Shown: positions 1 through 7,792 of the stretch, one piece after another
Layout: each line of letters starts with the position of its first letter
How positions within the stretch are numbered: the stretch's first letter is position 1
Assembly: GCA_964449285.1 (NCBI GenBank)
Contig: CAYUZX010000004.1
Span: 15,974 to 79,973, forward strand
Direction: 5' to 3'
DNA from: QYOJ01 sp964449285
Lineage (GTDB): Bacteria > Bacteroidota > Bacteroidia > Bacteroidales > FEN-979
Length of the DNA: 64,000 nt
The notes under the pieces: model-generated
What the model saw: the letters and a program-made list of their open reading frames with translations, nothing else
The model's database searches: none
Told to the model about the DNA's origin: nothing
Made by a program: the position numbers and the translations under genes

Positions 1-252
1 ATCCATGAGTTCAGTCCCTTCACTAGTGGCCTTGTATTTCATCACCTTTGCTGATTTAGGGAAGAAGAGCGGTTTTATGCTCATCGTCGAAGGGATGGGT
101 GAATCAGTGTTGCATCTGGAAAGGGAATCAACCTTGATGAAATCAAATTTGCCAAATTTTTCCACCGGTGCGTAGGTATCATGAGCGCTGATGATTGCCT
201 CATAAAACGCCTGAAGTCCGGCAGGATCAGTACTATATGTTGTCAGGTTCAT
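1..252 (-). CDS. 4Fe-4S dicluster electron-transfer subunit, FloxB/HydB-like (5' part only)
   Basis: Only the first 84 codons are in the window; the reading frame is open to the left edge. The start is the ATG at 252, 12 bases after the stop of the upstream iron-sulfur gene. The visible peptide contains an SIKPLFFPKSAKVMKY stretch like the region of HydB/AsrA-type dicluster subunits that precedes their cysteine clusters; the clusters themselves would lie outside the window. The position directly after hdrCBA, an mvhD-like gene and an FrhB-like gene fits FloxB, the subunit that relays electrons from an NADH-oxidising FloxA. FloxA would be expected next, beyond the edge. The family call rests mostly on context and a short motif. 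Confidence 0.6.
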   Translation of the reverse strand, partial: MNLTTYSTDPAGLQAFYEAIISAHDTYAPVEKFGKFDFIKVDSLSRCNTDSPIPSTMSIKPLFFPKSAKVMKYKATSEGTELMD

Positions 253-264
253 CGTTTAGAAAGG

Positions 265-1116
265 TTACATGATAAAATCGTCAGGATCACTCAAGCTGTA
301 TTTGTAGAAAGCTCCCCGGTCATCCTGGATCATTCCGGCCAGGTGTTCCTGGAAGTTCTCGTAAATCACCTTTTCGTTTTGCTTATGCAAGAGGTGTAGC
401 GGGAGATGGCTTGGACAAGCTTTTTCACAGTTACGGCAATCCACACACCGTCCGGCCAGGTGTAGCGACCATGTCATGAGGGCATGAAACGCACTTGAGG
501 TAGTATTAGCTCCCTGGAAGAGGGTAGCAGTTTCCTGGTCGATACAGCACTTGGCGCAATAGCAAAGGGGACAGGAGTGGCGGCATGCATTACAGCGGAT
601 GCAGCTCTCAAACACCTCTTCGAAATATTCCTGCCGTTCGGTCAGACTTTTTCCGTCCAGTTCACGGATGTCGGCATTCACCTGATAGTCACGTTTTCCG
701 GATGGTGTGCCAAGGATCTCATCATAGATCACGGCATCAGGCATCACACATTCAACGCAGTTCTGAGCCTTCTCCCCCGTTTCATCCACAACGCCTTCAC
801 AGGCGATCCCGACGATATAGAGATTTTCGCGCTTTACCTGGTTTTCGGTCAGCATCAGGTTCAGAGCCCGGCTGTCGCACCCTTTTACAACCAATCCCAC
901 CCGTTTATTCCTGGTATGCTCGTACTTCAGGTAGTTTGCGAGGTTGAAAACCGATTTATCAGTGAAGAGTAGCTGATCCACATCTTTGTAGTGCTTGATC
1001 AGCACCGGCACCTGGTTCTCATCAAAGCCCGTATTGCGGTAACCGATGAAGAGATCAATCTTCTCTTCAGAGAATAGTCTTCCCGCAATGTCCTGGATTT
1101 GCTTTGTATAGTCCAT
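265..1116 (-). CDS. Iron-sulfur electron-transfer subunit, FrhB/FdhB-like (FloxC-type)
   Basis: A 283-residue cytoplasmic iron-sulfur protein. The N-terminal half resembles the F420-hydrogenase/formate dehydrogenase beta fold, with VGLVVKGCDSRALN and an IVGIACEG segment near residues 75-110. The C-terminal half has two cysteine clusters: CIRCNACRHSCPLCYCAKCC around residues 172-191 and CVDCRNCEKACP around 224-235, both typical of 4Fe-4S binding. The first cluster is unusually cysteine-rich. It lies 5 bases downstream of the mvhD-like gene and 12 bases upstream of the dicluster gene, so it is clearly in the same operon. In Hdr-Flox systems this protein type links the NADH-oxidising module to MvhD and HdrA. 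F420 use is not implied. FloxC is inferred from order and domain type. Confidence 0.75.
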   Translation of the reverse strand: MDYTKQIQDIAGRLFSEEKIDLFIGYRNTGFDENQVPVLIKHYKDVDQLLFTDKSVFNLANYLKYEHTRNKRVGLVVKGCDSRALNLMLTENQVKRENLYIVGIACEGVVDETGEKAQNCVECVMPDAVIYDEILGTPSGKRDYQVNADIRELDGKSLTERQEYFEEVFESCIRCNACRHSCPLCYCAKCCIDQETATLFQGANTTSSAFHALMTWSLHLAGRCVDCRNCEKACPSHLPLHLLHKQNEKVIYENFQEHLAGMIQDDRGAFYKYSLSDPDDFIM

Positions 1117-1121
1117 GTTTA

Positions 1122-1601
1122 TTAAATATTTTCCTTTTTATACAGATGAAGCGGTCCCAGCTTTTTAATATCCTCCGTAACCTTTGTCACCACTTTGGCA
1201 AACTTCGGTCCCTCCGCAGCCGATACCCAGGAAAACTGGACCCGGTCTTCATGGAATCCGACTAAGTTCAGCAGTTTCTTTGTCACCAGGAATCTTCTTC
1301 TGGCATAATAATTTCCAGAGATGTAATGACAATCACCAGGATGGCATCCCGAAATAAGCACGCCATCGGCCGAGGTTTGGAGTGACTTGATAATAAACCA
1401 CGGATCCACACGGCTGGAACAGGGCACCCGTATGATCCGGATGTTCGGCGGGTACTGAAGCCGGCTTGTTCCGGTAAGGTCGGAACCTGCATAGGAACAC
1501 CAGTTGCACAGGATCCCCATGATCACTGGCTGCCAGTCGGGAGGCGCTTCCAGGTGGGGTTTCTCGATGCTGACAATTTTCTCTTTTACTTCTGTTTCCA
1601 T
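1122..1601 (-). CDS. Hydrogenase iron-sulfur subunit, MvhD/FloxD/FlpD family
   Basis: A 159-residue protein with the hallmarks of the MvhD (FlpD) family: GILCNWCSYAGSD near residue 29, VPCSSRVDP near 59 and ISGCHPGDCHY near 83, supplying the cysteines of a 2Fe-2S centre. The length matches stand-alone MvhD. In known complexes this subunit hands electrons from the input module (hydrogenase, formate dehydrogenase or Flox) to HdrA. Its start overlaps the hdrA stop by one base, which indicates translational coupling. With no hydrogenase genes next to it and FrhB-like and dicluster genes behind it, a Flox-type input from NADH is the best reading. Confidence 0.88.
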   Translation of the reverse strand: METEVKEKIVSIEKPHLEAPPDWQPVIMGILCNWCSYAGSDLTGTSRLQYPPNIRIIRVPCSSRVDPWFIIKSLQTSADGVLISGCHPGDCHYISGNYYARRRFLVTKKLLNLVGFHEDRVQFSWVSAAEGPKFAKVVTKVTEDIKKLGPLHLYKKENI

Positions 1602-3574
1602 CAGATAGATACTATCTCGTTAATGATTTGCATATCGGTGAATCCGGCCAGATCGATGGCCATGCTACGGCAGATTGCCACACAGGAGCCGCAACCCTGG
1701 CAAACTCCTTCGTTGATCTTTGCCACTATCCTGATCTCTTTTGATCCGTGGCCCATCGGAATCTCTTCGGTTACGATTGCCTGGTAAGGACAAACTGTGA
1801 CACAGTTCTGGCAACCGGTACAATACTCGGTATTGACTTTGGAGACCATGGGATCCTTCAGGAGGGTATCCCCTGCAAAGAGTCCGCATACCTTGGCAGC
1901 GGTTGCCGATGCCTGTGCAACGGTATCGGGGATGTCTTTGGGAGCCTGAGTACAGCCAGCCAGGAAGATGCCAGCTTTGGCAGTCTCCACCGGGCGTAAT
2001 TTTGGATGAGCTTCCGAAAGGAATCCGTACTTGTCGTACGAGATGCCCAGCAGTCGGGCCAGCTCGGGGTTATCTTTGTATGGATAGATTGCTGTAGCCA
2101 GCACCACCAGGTCGGCCTCCACCTCAACCACCTGCCCAATCTGGGCATCTTCCCCGCGTACCATCAGCTTTTCTCCCTTCTGGTAAATCTTCGAGACCCT
2201 TCCGCGAAGGTAGGTAGCACCAGTTTCAACCTGGGACCGTTTCACAAACTCTTCATACCCTTTTCCTGCCGCTCGGATATCCATGTAGAAGACATAAGCA
2301 TGCGAGTCATGTACTTTGTGATGCAGCAAGAGGGTATGCTTGGCAGTATACATGCAACAGATCTTGGAACAGTATTCAATTCCTTTGGCCTCGTCGCGGG
2401 AGCCCACACATTGGATGAAGACGACAGATTTAGGGATTTTGCCATCAGATGGCCGAACCGGAACTCCGCCGGTTGGGCCACTAGCTGAGACCATCCGCTC
2501 AAACTCCAGGGAGTTGATGATGTCCTTGTAACGTCCCACACCATATTCTTCGTACGGTTTCGGATCCCAGAGATCATAGCCGGTAGCAACAACAACAGCT
2601 CCGATCTCTCGTTCAATGATCTCATCCTGCATGGTATAGTCAATGGATCCCTTTTCACACACCTTGGCACAGATTCCGCATTTGCCTTTTAACAGCATGG
2701 TGCAGTGTTCTGCATCGATGACCGGTTTGTTGGGAACCGCTTGTGGAAATGGGCTATAGATCGCTTTCCGTTTATCAATGCCCATGTTGAATTCATTTGG
2801 AACTTTTACGGGGCACTTCTGCACACAGGCGCCACAACCCGTGCAGGTATCGAAATTCACATAGGATGCTTTCCGTTTGATCTTCACCTTGTAATTTCCC
2901 ACATAGCCATCCAACTCTATTACTTCGGAGTAAGGAAGCAGTTCAATGTAGGGATGGCTGGCCACATCCACCATCTTGGGGGTAAGGATGCACTGGGAGC
3001 AATCAAGCGTAGGAAAAGTCTCATCCAGCTGAGCCATTTTGCCCCCGATTGATGGGCTCTTCTCGACCAGCACCACCGGGATTCTGGCATCAGCGATATC
3101 CAGCGCTGCCTGGATGCCAGCAATCCCGCCTCCGATAACAAGTGCCCGTTTGGTCACCGGAACCGAGATCTCATGCAACTGTTCGTTGGCGATGGACTTA
3201 GCCACTGCCATCCTCACCAGGTCACTTGATTTTTCAGTAGCAGCTTTTTTGTCTTTCTGATGAACCCAGGAGGAGTGCTCCCTAATGTTGGCCACTTCGA
3301 GTAGATAGGGATTCATCCCGGCATCAGAGAGAGCTTTCCTGAAAGTCTTTTCGTGCATCCGCGGGGAGCAAGCTGCAACGACAATTGAGGTGAGCCGGTG
3401 CGCCACAATGGCATCCCGTATCATCCCCTGTCCGGGGTCAGAGCACATATATTTGTAGTCGATGGCATATTTGACCCCTTTGATCTTTTTTGCCTCTTCC
3501 ACCACTGCCGGAACATCCACAAAATCGGCGATGTTCGCGCCACAAAAACAAACAAAAACACCTACGCGAGCCAT
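1601..3574 (-). CDS. hdrA: Heterodisulfide reductase subunit A-like flavoprotein
   Basis: A 657-residue protein, the usual length of HdrA. An N-terminal cysteine region (VCFCGANI) is followed by the FAD/NAD-type Rossmann motif GGGIAGIQAA near residues 148-157. An inserted ferredoxin domain carries CTGCGACVQKCP, with a further cysteine set around KCGICAKVCEKG; CVGSRDEAKGIEYCSKICC lies centrally, and two C-terminal 4Fe-4S motifs follow (CTGCQNCVTVCP, CQGCGSCVAICR). HdrA holds the bifurcating flavin in Hdr complexes. It overlaps hdrB by one base upstream and mvhD by one base downstream. Being in a bacterium with Flox-type genes, it probably couples NADH oxidation to ferredoxin and to a disulfide acceptor on HdrBC; the acceptor cannot be read from the sequence. 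Confidence 0.93.
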   Translation of the reverse strand: MARVGVFVCFCGANIADFVDVPAVVEEAKKIKGVKYAIDYKYMCSDPGQGMIRDAIVAHRLTSIVVAACSPRMHEKTFRKALSDAGMNPYLLEVANIREHSSWVHQKDKKAATEKSSDLVRMAVAKSIANEQLHEISVPVTKRALVIGGGIAGIQAALDIADARIPVVLVEKSPSIGGKMAQLDETFPTLDCSQCILTPKMVDVASHPYIELLPYSEVIELDGYVGNYKVKIKRKASYVNFDTCTGCGACVQKCPVKVPNEFNMGIDKRKAIYSPFPQAVPNKPVIDAEHCTMLLKGKCGICAKVCEKGSIDYTMQDEIIEREIGAVVVATGYDLWDPKPYEEYGVGRYKDIINSLEFERMVSASGPTGGVPVRPSDGKIPKSVVFIQCVGSRDEAKGIEYCSKICCMYTAKHTLLLHHKVHDSHAYVFYMDIRAAGKGYEEFVKRSQVETGATYLRGRVSKIYQKGEKLMVRGEDAQIGQVVEVEADLVVLATAIYPYKDNPELARLLGISYDKYGFLSEAHPKLRPVETAKAGIFLAGCTQAPKDIPDTVAQASATAAKVCGLFAGDTLLKDPMVSKVNTEYCTGCQNCVTVCPYQAIVTEEIPMGHGSKEIRIVAKINEGVCQGCGSCVAICRSMAIDLAGFTDMQIINEIVSI

Positions 3575-4518
3575 TATTCTACCTCCCTTTCTGCTTCAAC
3601 AGCCTTTTTGGGGTTTTTCTTTCGTTCAGGAGTTTCTACCTCTTCTCCGATATGGGAGAGAGCCTGTTCAATCGGCACAATGTGCTTGGATGGTCTCAGC
3701 TCTTTCAACGGGTAACCAAAAGCCAATGCCATCAACTGTGTGATATAAAGCACCGGAAGATCATATTTCTTTCCTGTCTTCTTTTCGATATCCGGCTGAC
3801 GCATGTCGAGGTTCGACTGGCAGAGCGGACAGGCAACTGCAATTAAATGGGCTCCACTCTCTTTGGCCATCTCCAGAATCGTCCCACTGAGGGAGAGAAC
3901 GACTTCTGTATCGCTTATGGAAAAGGAAGCTCCGCAACATTCGGTTTTGAAGTCGAAGGGAGTGGCGGTAGCGCCCAGCGCTTCAACGATATAGTCCATC
4001 GACATGGGATATTCCGGCGAGTCAAATTGAGTAATATTCTTTGGACGTGTCAGGAGACATCCATAGTAGCAGGCAATTTTCAGCCCTTTCAACGGGTATG
4101 TGACCTTTTCGGCAATGGCTTCTATTCCGATATCCTCGTAGAAAAACTGAAGCATCGATTTCACGTCGACACTCCCCTGGTATTCGCCCTCTTCTATAAT
4201 AGTAGAGTTGATTCGTTTAGCCAGTTCCGGATGATTATCCATCTCAACTTTGGTGCTTTTCATCCGTGAGTAGCAGGAGGCACAAGCGATTCCCATGGTT
4301 TTATTAGATAGCTTCTCAGCCAGAACCAGGTTCCTAAGGGGAAGTGCCAGGGCCAGGTTCTCGGTCATCACATGGGCGGAGGTTGCCCCACAACAGTTCC
4401 AGTCGGGCAACTCCTCCATCTCCACATCCAGGGACTTCATTACCAGCTTCAGGGTACTGTCGAACTCTTCGCTGGTCCCGTGTGCGGAACAACCCGGAAA
4501 ATAGGTCAGTTTTGTCAT
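3574..4518 (-). CDS. hdrB: Heterodisulfide reductase subunit B-like protein (two CCG domains)
   Basis: A 314-residue protein with two CCG domains. The first shows YFPGCSAHG near residue 6, NCCGATSAH near 41 and CASCYSRMK near 79; the second shows CYYGCLLTRP near 151, TECCGASFS near 193 and CPLCQSN near 230. These cysteines bind the noncubane 4Fe-4S clusters of HdrB that cleave the heterodisulfide. A charged C-terminal tail of about 25 residues (PERKKNPKKAVEAEREVE) is extra to the core fold. The gene starts 8 bases after hdrC and overlaps hdrA by one base. The natural disulfide here is unknown; DsrC-like proteins or small thiols are possibilities, and no dsrC is in the window. Confidence 0.92.
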   Translation of the reverse strand: MTKLTYFPGCSAHGTSEEFDSTLKLVMKSLDVEMEELPDWNCCGATSAHVMTENLALALPLRNLVLAEKLSNKTMGIACASCYSRMKSTKVEMDNHPELAKRINSTIIEEGEYQGSVDVKSMLQFFYEDIGIEAIAEKVTYPLKGLKIACYYGCLLTRPKNITQFDSPEYPMSMDYIVEALGATATPFDFKTECCGASFSISDTEVVLSLSGTILEMAKESGAHLIAVACPLCQSNLDMRQPDIEKKTGKKYDLPVLYITQLMALAFGYPLKELRPSKHIVPIEQALSHIGEEVETPERKKNPKKAVEAEREVE

Positions 4519-4526
4519 GATTCAGA

Positions 4527-5096
4527 TTATTTAGTCTTTTCCAGTTTTTCAGCCATCTTGAACATACGCTTGATGGCCTTCGCACTCTTCACCTTCTCAT
4601 GCCCGATGGGAATTTTGCCTTTGAGCAGGGCCTTGGGAGCCAGGTGCATATCTTTGAACAGGTTGCGGGTCCTGATATTGAACTCGGCCATCATGCGAAG
4701 TTCGTAATTACGACCGTAGCGTTTTACCATATCCAGGAAGATCTCGTGGAATTTTCGGATATTTTTCACCCTTGGATCATCGGGGTTGACATTCTCTTCG
4801 ATTGCCAGATGTCGGATCGATTCCATCACTCGGGGAATGTCTATTTCGCGCGGACATCTTCCTGAACAGGCGGCGCATGTCAGGCAAAACCACATGGAGT
4901 TGGCCATATAGGTCTCTTCTTTCAATCCCAGCTTGATCATCTGCATGATCTCCCTTGGAGGGAAATCCATAAAGCTGCTGACCGGGCATGTGGAGACACA
5001 TTTCCCGCACTGGTAACAGTCGAGGATGTTATTGCCACTTTTCTCATTTACATCCTCCAGGAATTTATTTTCGATTTGATGTCCAAGTGCAATCAT
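4527..5096 (-). CDS. hdrC: Heterodisulfide reductase subunit C-like ferredoxin
   Basis: A 189-residue cytoplasmic protein with two 4Fe-4S motifs, CYQCGKCVSTCP near residue 27 and CLTCAACSGRCP near 71, in the arrangement of HdrC. HdrC shuttles electrons from HdrA to HdrB. It is the first gene of the minus-strand operon hdrC-hdrB-hdrA-mvhD-frhB-like-dicluster. A TAACTTTG promoter element lies about 40 bases upstream of the ATG. The length and motifs agree with bacterial HdrC; GlpC/LutA-type ferredoxins are similar, but the adjacent hdrB and hdrA decide the call. Confidence 0.92.
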   Translation of the reverse strand: MIALGHQIENKFLEDVNEKSGNNILDCYQCGKCVSTCPVSSFMDFPPREIMQMIKLGLKEETYMANSMWFCLTCAACSGRCPREIDIPRVMESIRHLAIEENVNPDDPRVKNIRKFHEIFLDMVKRYGRNYELRMMAEFNIRTRNLFKDMHLAPKALLKGKIPIGHEKVKSAKAIKRMFKMAEKLEKTK

Positions 5097-5133
5097 AAAT
5101 TGGCCTCTTACAATTGTTAATAAAATAACAGAA

Positions 5134-5141
5134 CAAAGTTA
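5134..5141 (-). promoter_or_regulatory. Promoter -7 element for the hdr operon
   Basis: The minus strand reads TAACTTTG, an exact match to the Bacteroidota -7 consensus TAnnTTTG. It lies 38 bases from the hdrC start. No correctly spaced TTTG -33 box was found, so this is a half-supported promoter. Confidence 0.45.
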
Positions 5142-5269
5142 GTGAAAAATATCTTTGGAATATTTCCAAATAAAGAGAGGGGGAAACACATTGAAAAGGT
5201 CGTGGTTTACGGGTTAAAATAAGGACAGCGGGATGAAAACACGAAGGGGCAATCGCATGAAAACAGGCA

Positions 5270-5300
5270 GGTAGGGGCTACCTGGCAGGTCACCCCTACC
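5270..5300. repeat. Imperfect hairpin (GGTAGGGG/CCCCTACC)
   Basis: Perfect 8-base arms GGTAGGGG (5270-5277) and CCCCTACC (5293-5300) enclose a second inverted repeat, ACCT-GGC-AGGT. It lies 12 bases beyond the stop of the distal tonB gene, so it may end or protect that transcript, but it has no U-tract. Its ends resemble the GTAGGGGC-type dispersed hairpins of Bacteroidota. Confidence 0.55.
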
Positions 5301-5312
5301 GATGTTGGAAAA

Positions 5313-6095
5313 TCAATCTGTGCGAAGCGTAAATTTGATCGGAAGGTTGAAAGATACGCGTACAGGAATTCCGCGTTGTTTTCCGGGGGTCCATTTGGGC
5401 ATACCTTGCACAACCCTGATTGCCTCTTCGTCGCATCCTCCTCCGATTCCGCGGAGAACTTTCACGTTACTTACCGAGCCGTTTGTCTCTACCACAAAGG
5501 TCACAAATACCCTACCCTGGATGCCAAGTTCCTTGGCCTCTTCCGGATAGTTGATTGCATCTCCGAGGTATTTGTTCAGTTCAGAATATCCACCAGGAAA
5601 TTGTGGATTTTCCTCTACAACAGTGAAGATCGCTGCCTCTTTTGGTTGCTCGATCACCGGAGGTTTTTCCTCGATCACTGTGATCATCGGGTATTCATCA
5701 GGAATCTCAGTGTTTTTTCTTTCAGCCAACAGGTCTTGTTTCCCGAATTCCGGATCACCTGCAGAATCAACTAAAACCGGGGCGACAAACCTTACCTTTG
5801 CGACTTCAGGCTCCGGGGCTTCCGGGACTTCCGGCTTCGGTTTCTCTTCCGCAGGTGGGTTCAAGATATTTACGCCTACCACCTTTTCCTCATCTTTAGG
5901 TGGAGTAGGTTTATAATATATTGCTGTCACCAGCGGGTAGCTGACCACGGCACTGGTGATAAAGAGTGCGAAGACCATTGCTATGATCACAAATTTTCTA
6001 TAATCACGGCGCAGCTGATAAGCTCCGTAACTTTTGTTTCTGTGACGGAATACGATCTCTTCGAGAGATTCCGTCCGGTGTTCTTCCGTTTTCAT
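5313..6095 (-). CDS. tonB: Energy transducer TonB (paralogue 2, distal)
   Basis: A 260-residue inner-membrane protein with a short cytoplasmic start (SLEEIVFRHRNKSYGAYQLR), one transmembrane helix near residues 35-57, a Pro/Glu-rich periplasmic spacer (KPKPEVPEAPEPE) and a C-terminal TonB domain (FPGG near 165, then YPEEAKELGIQGRVFV). TonB transmits the proton motive force harvested by ExbB/ExbD to outer-membrane receptors. It follows a paralogue whose C-terminal 90 residues are almost identical, while the spacers differ strongly, so this is a tandem duplication. A terminator-like inverted repeat separates the two copies, so this copy may be expressed less or separately. Confidence 0.92.
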   Translation of the reverse strand: MKTEEHRTESLEEIVFRHRNKSYGAYQLRRDYRKFVIIAMVFALFITSAVVSYPLVTAIYYKPTPPKDEEKVVGVNILNPPAEEKPKPEVPEAPEPEVAKVRFVAPVLVDSAGDPEFGKQDLLAERKNTEIPDEYPMITVIEEKPPVIEQPKEAAIFTVVEENPQFPGGYSELNKYLGDAINYPEEAKELGIQGRVFVTFVVETNGSVSNVKVLRGIGGGCDEEAIRVVQGMPKWTPGKQRGIPVRVSFNLPIKFTLRTD

Positions 6096-6110
6096 GGCTG
6101 CAGGGTTTTG

Positions 6111-6247
6111 GTAGAGACAAGAGATGCCTCGGCTTTACAATGATTTTCATCTTGACACCATGCTTCGGAATAATCCATAAAAAAATGGCACCGCCCGAGG
6201 GGGTGCCATTTTTGATATTATAGAGCCGAGGCATCTCTCGTCTCTAC
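6111..6247. repeat. Nested inverted repeat (24-bp outer arms) between two tonB genes
   Basis: The outer arms are 6111-6134 (GTAGAGACAAGAGATGCCTC then GGCT) and 6224-6247, which pair at 23 of 24 positions. Inside lies a second palindrome at 6181-6213. The 137-base unit fills most of the tonB-tonB spacer and looks like a MITE-like or REP-like element (GTAGAGAC family) that has brought a terminator with it. No transposase is present and no target-site duplication was recognised. Confidence 0.75.
6181..6213. terminator. Bidirectional rho-independent terminator inside the nested repeat
   Basis: AAAAATGGCACC (6181-6192) pairs perfectly with GGTGCCATTTTT (6202-6213) around a 9-base loop, giving a GC-rich stem flanked by an A-tract and a T-tract. 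This is a classical intrinsic terminator in either direction. It sits between the two tonB genes and would reduce transcription of the downstream copy. Confidence 0.7.
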
Positions 6248-6267
6248 AAATGGTCGGCAAATGCCTG

Positions 6268-7047
6268 TTATTGCAATGTAAATTTAATCGGCAGGTTGTA
6301 CGATACCCTGACAGGGATTCCGCGTTGTTTTCCGGGGGTCCATCTGGGCATGCTTTTCACAACCCTGATGGCCTCTTCGTCACATCCGCCTCCGATTCCG
6401 CGGAGAACCTTCACATTACTTACCGAGCCGTTGGTCTCTACCACAAAGTTCACAAATACCCTTCCCTGGATGCCAAGTTCCTTGGCCTCCTCCGGATATT
6501 TGATCGACTCACTGAGAAATTTATAGAGTTCTACATCTCCGCCTGGAAATTGCGGATTCTCTTCCACAACCGTGAAAATCTCCGCCTCTTTAGGTTGCTC
6601 GATAACCTGCGGTTTCTCTTCCACGAACTCGATCTCGGGCTCTTCGGAAGGAACCTCAGTGTTCCCTTTTTCAGCCAGCATATCCTGCTTTCCAAAATCT
6701 GATTCCACCGTTGTGTCTTCAACAACTACCGGAGCTGTAAACTTCACCTTTTCCTGAAGTGCTTCAGGAGGAGGAGGAGGAGGAGGAGGAGGAGGAGGTT
6801 CATTCTGAGGCAAATCCAGCAACTCAGCGCCAACGCTCATCTCTTCTTTCAAAATCCGTCCTTTGTTAACAACCGCAGTGATGATCGGATAAGCCACTAC
6901 GCCAGCCATAACCAAGATGGCAATGATCGTAGAGACAATAATATACTTCTTATACTTCTTTCGAAGCATATATGCTCCATAGGTCTTGTTCCGGTTCTTA
7001 AAGACCATTTCCTCTAAGGATTCTACACGTTCGTGTTTTGCTGTCAT
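6268..7047 (-). CDS. tonB: Energy transducer TonB (paralogue 1, polyproline spacer)
   Basis: A 259-residue TonB with the same layout as the distal copy: cytoplasmic SLEEMVFKNRNKTYGAYMLR, one transmembrane helix near residues 35-55, a periplasmic spacer and a C-terminal TonB domain (PQFPGG, YPEEAKELGIQGRVFV, SYNLPIKFTL). The spacer has an uninterrupted run of 11 prolines encoded by a nearly pure CCT repeat. It lies 28 bases after exbD and is part of the exbB-exbD-exbD-tonB set. In the cell it would span the inner membrane and contact TonB-dependent outer-membrane transporters. Confidence 0.93.
   Translation of the reverse strand: MTAKHERVESLEEMVFKNRNKTYGAYMLRKKYKKYIIVSTIIAILVMAGVVAYPIITAVVNKGRILKEEMSVGAELLDLPQNEPPPPPPPPPPPEALQEKVKFTAPVVVEDTTVESDFGKQDMLAEKGNTEVPSEEPEIEFVEEKPQVIEQPKEAEIFTVVEENPQFPGGDVELYKFLSESIKYPEEAKELGIQGRVFVNFVVETNGSVSNVKVLRGIGGGCDEEAIRVVKSMPRWTPGKQRGIPVRVSYNLPIKFTLQ
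6767..6798. repeat. Trinucleotide microsatellite (GGA/CCT)n encoding polyproline in tonB
   Basis: An uninterrupted GGA run of about 32 bases on the plus strand encodes 11 consecutive prolines of the proximal TonB. Such runs are prone to length change by slippage without frame loss, and their translation normally needs EF-P. Confidence 0.85.
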
Positions 7048-7075
7048 AGTCCTCTGGTTTTTAATAAAACGAAAC

Positions 7076-7756
7076 CTATTTAACTTTAATTACAGGATAT
7101 TCGGTAAGAGGTGTCCCGGCTTTTGTAGCCTCGATCATCATCACCTCAACCTGACCAATGTCGACAATTGCATAGCTTGCTATATTGCATATCGCCATCT
7201 CATCAATGATGTTCACGATATCCTTGTATCTAGCCGTTGTATCAGCCTTGATCAGAACGATGGGCCCCTTTTTGTCATCCATTTTCATCTGCTTGATCGT
7301 ATTCTCAAACGTCGAATCAGCCACGATGATCTCGCCTGTCAACCGTTTTTCCCGATACTCTATAATTTTGGTGAAAAGATCCCGGTTCCAGTTGAGCAAC
7401 ATTTTCCGTACACCGTCTTTACTGAAATCACTTTTAACGACAATCGGCATGGCCTTCTTGGGAGCAGGCTGTCCTTTGTAGTAAAAGACCTCGTCATTAC
7501 CAGAGAGCAGGATGTTCAGGGTACGAGCCTCAGAAATTTTCGGCTGGTCTTTTTGCTCCTGGTTCTTGTCCTTTTCGGGCATGGTGATCACCATAACCTT
7601 AGGCTTGGCAAAGGCAGTGGTAAGCATAAAGAAGGTGATAAGCAAACACATGAGGTCGACCATCGGAGTCATGTCAATCTCGGTTGGGTGCTTCTTCGCC
7701 CTTTTCTTCTTGCTTCCCTTCTTCCCGCCGGAATCTTGGGTTTGTATCTGAGCCAT
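7076..7756 (-). CDS. exbD: Biopolymer transporter ExbD (second exbD)
   Basis: A 226-residue protein with a basic Ser/Lys-rich N-terminus, then EIDMTPMVDLMCLLITFFML near residues 27-46. This is the single transmembrane helix with the proton-handling aspartate (D in MVDL). The periplasmic domain follows, ending in YPVIKVK. ExbD forms the rotor or dimer inside the ExbB pentamer and passes proton motive force to TonB. It lies between the first exbD and the tonB pair. Two divergent ExbD proteins in one operon is usual for Bacteroidota. Confidence 0.93.
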   Translation of the reverse strand: MAQIQTQDSGGKKGSKKKRAKKHPTEIDMTPMVDLMCLLITFFMLTTAFAKPKVMVITMPEKDKNQEQKDQPKISEARTLNILLSGNDEVFYYKGQPAPKKAMPIVVKSDFSKDGVRKMLLNWNRDLFTKIIEYREKRLTGEIIVADSTFENTIKQMKMDDKKGPIVLIKADTTARYKDIVNIIDEMAICNIASYAIVDIGQVEVMMIEATKAGTPLTEYPVIKVK

Positions 7757-7792
7757 ATCAGTTGCTTTTATCTATGAAATCCAATTATCCAA

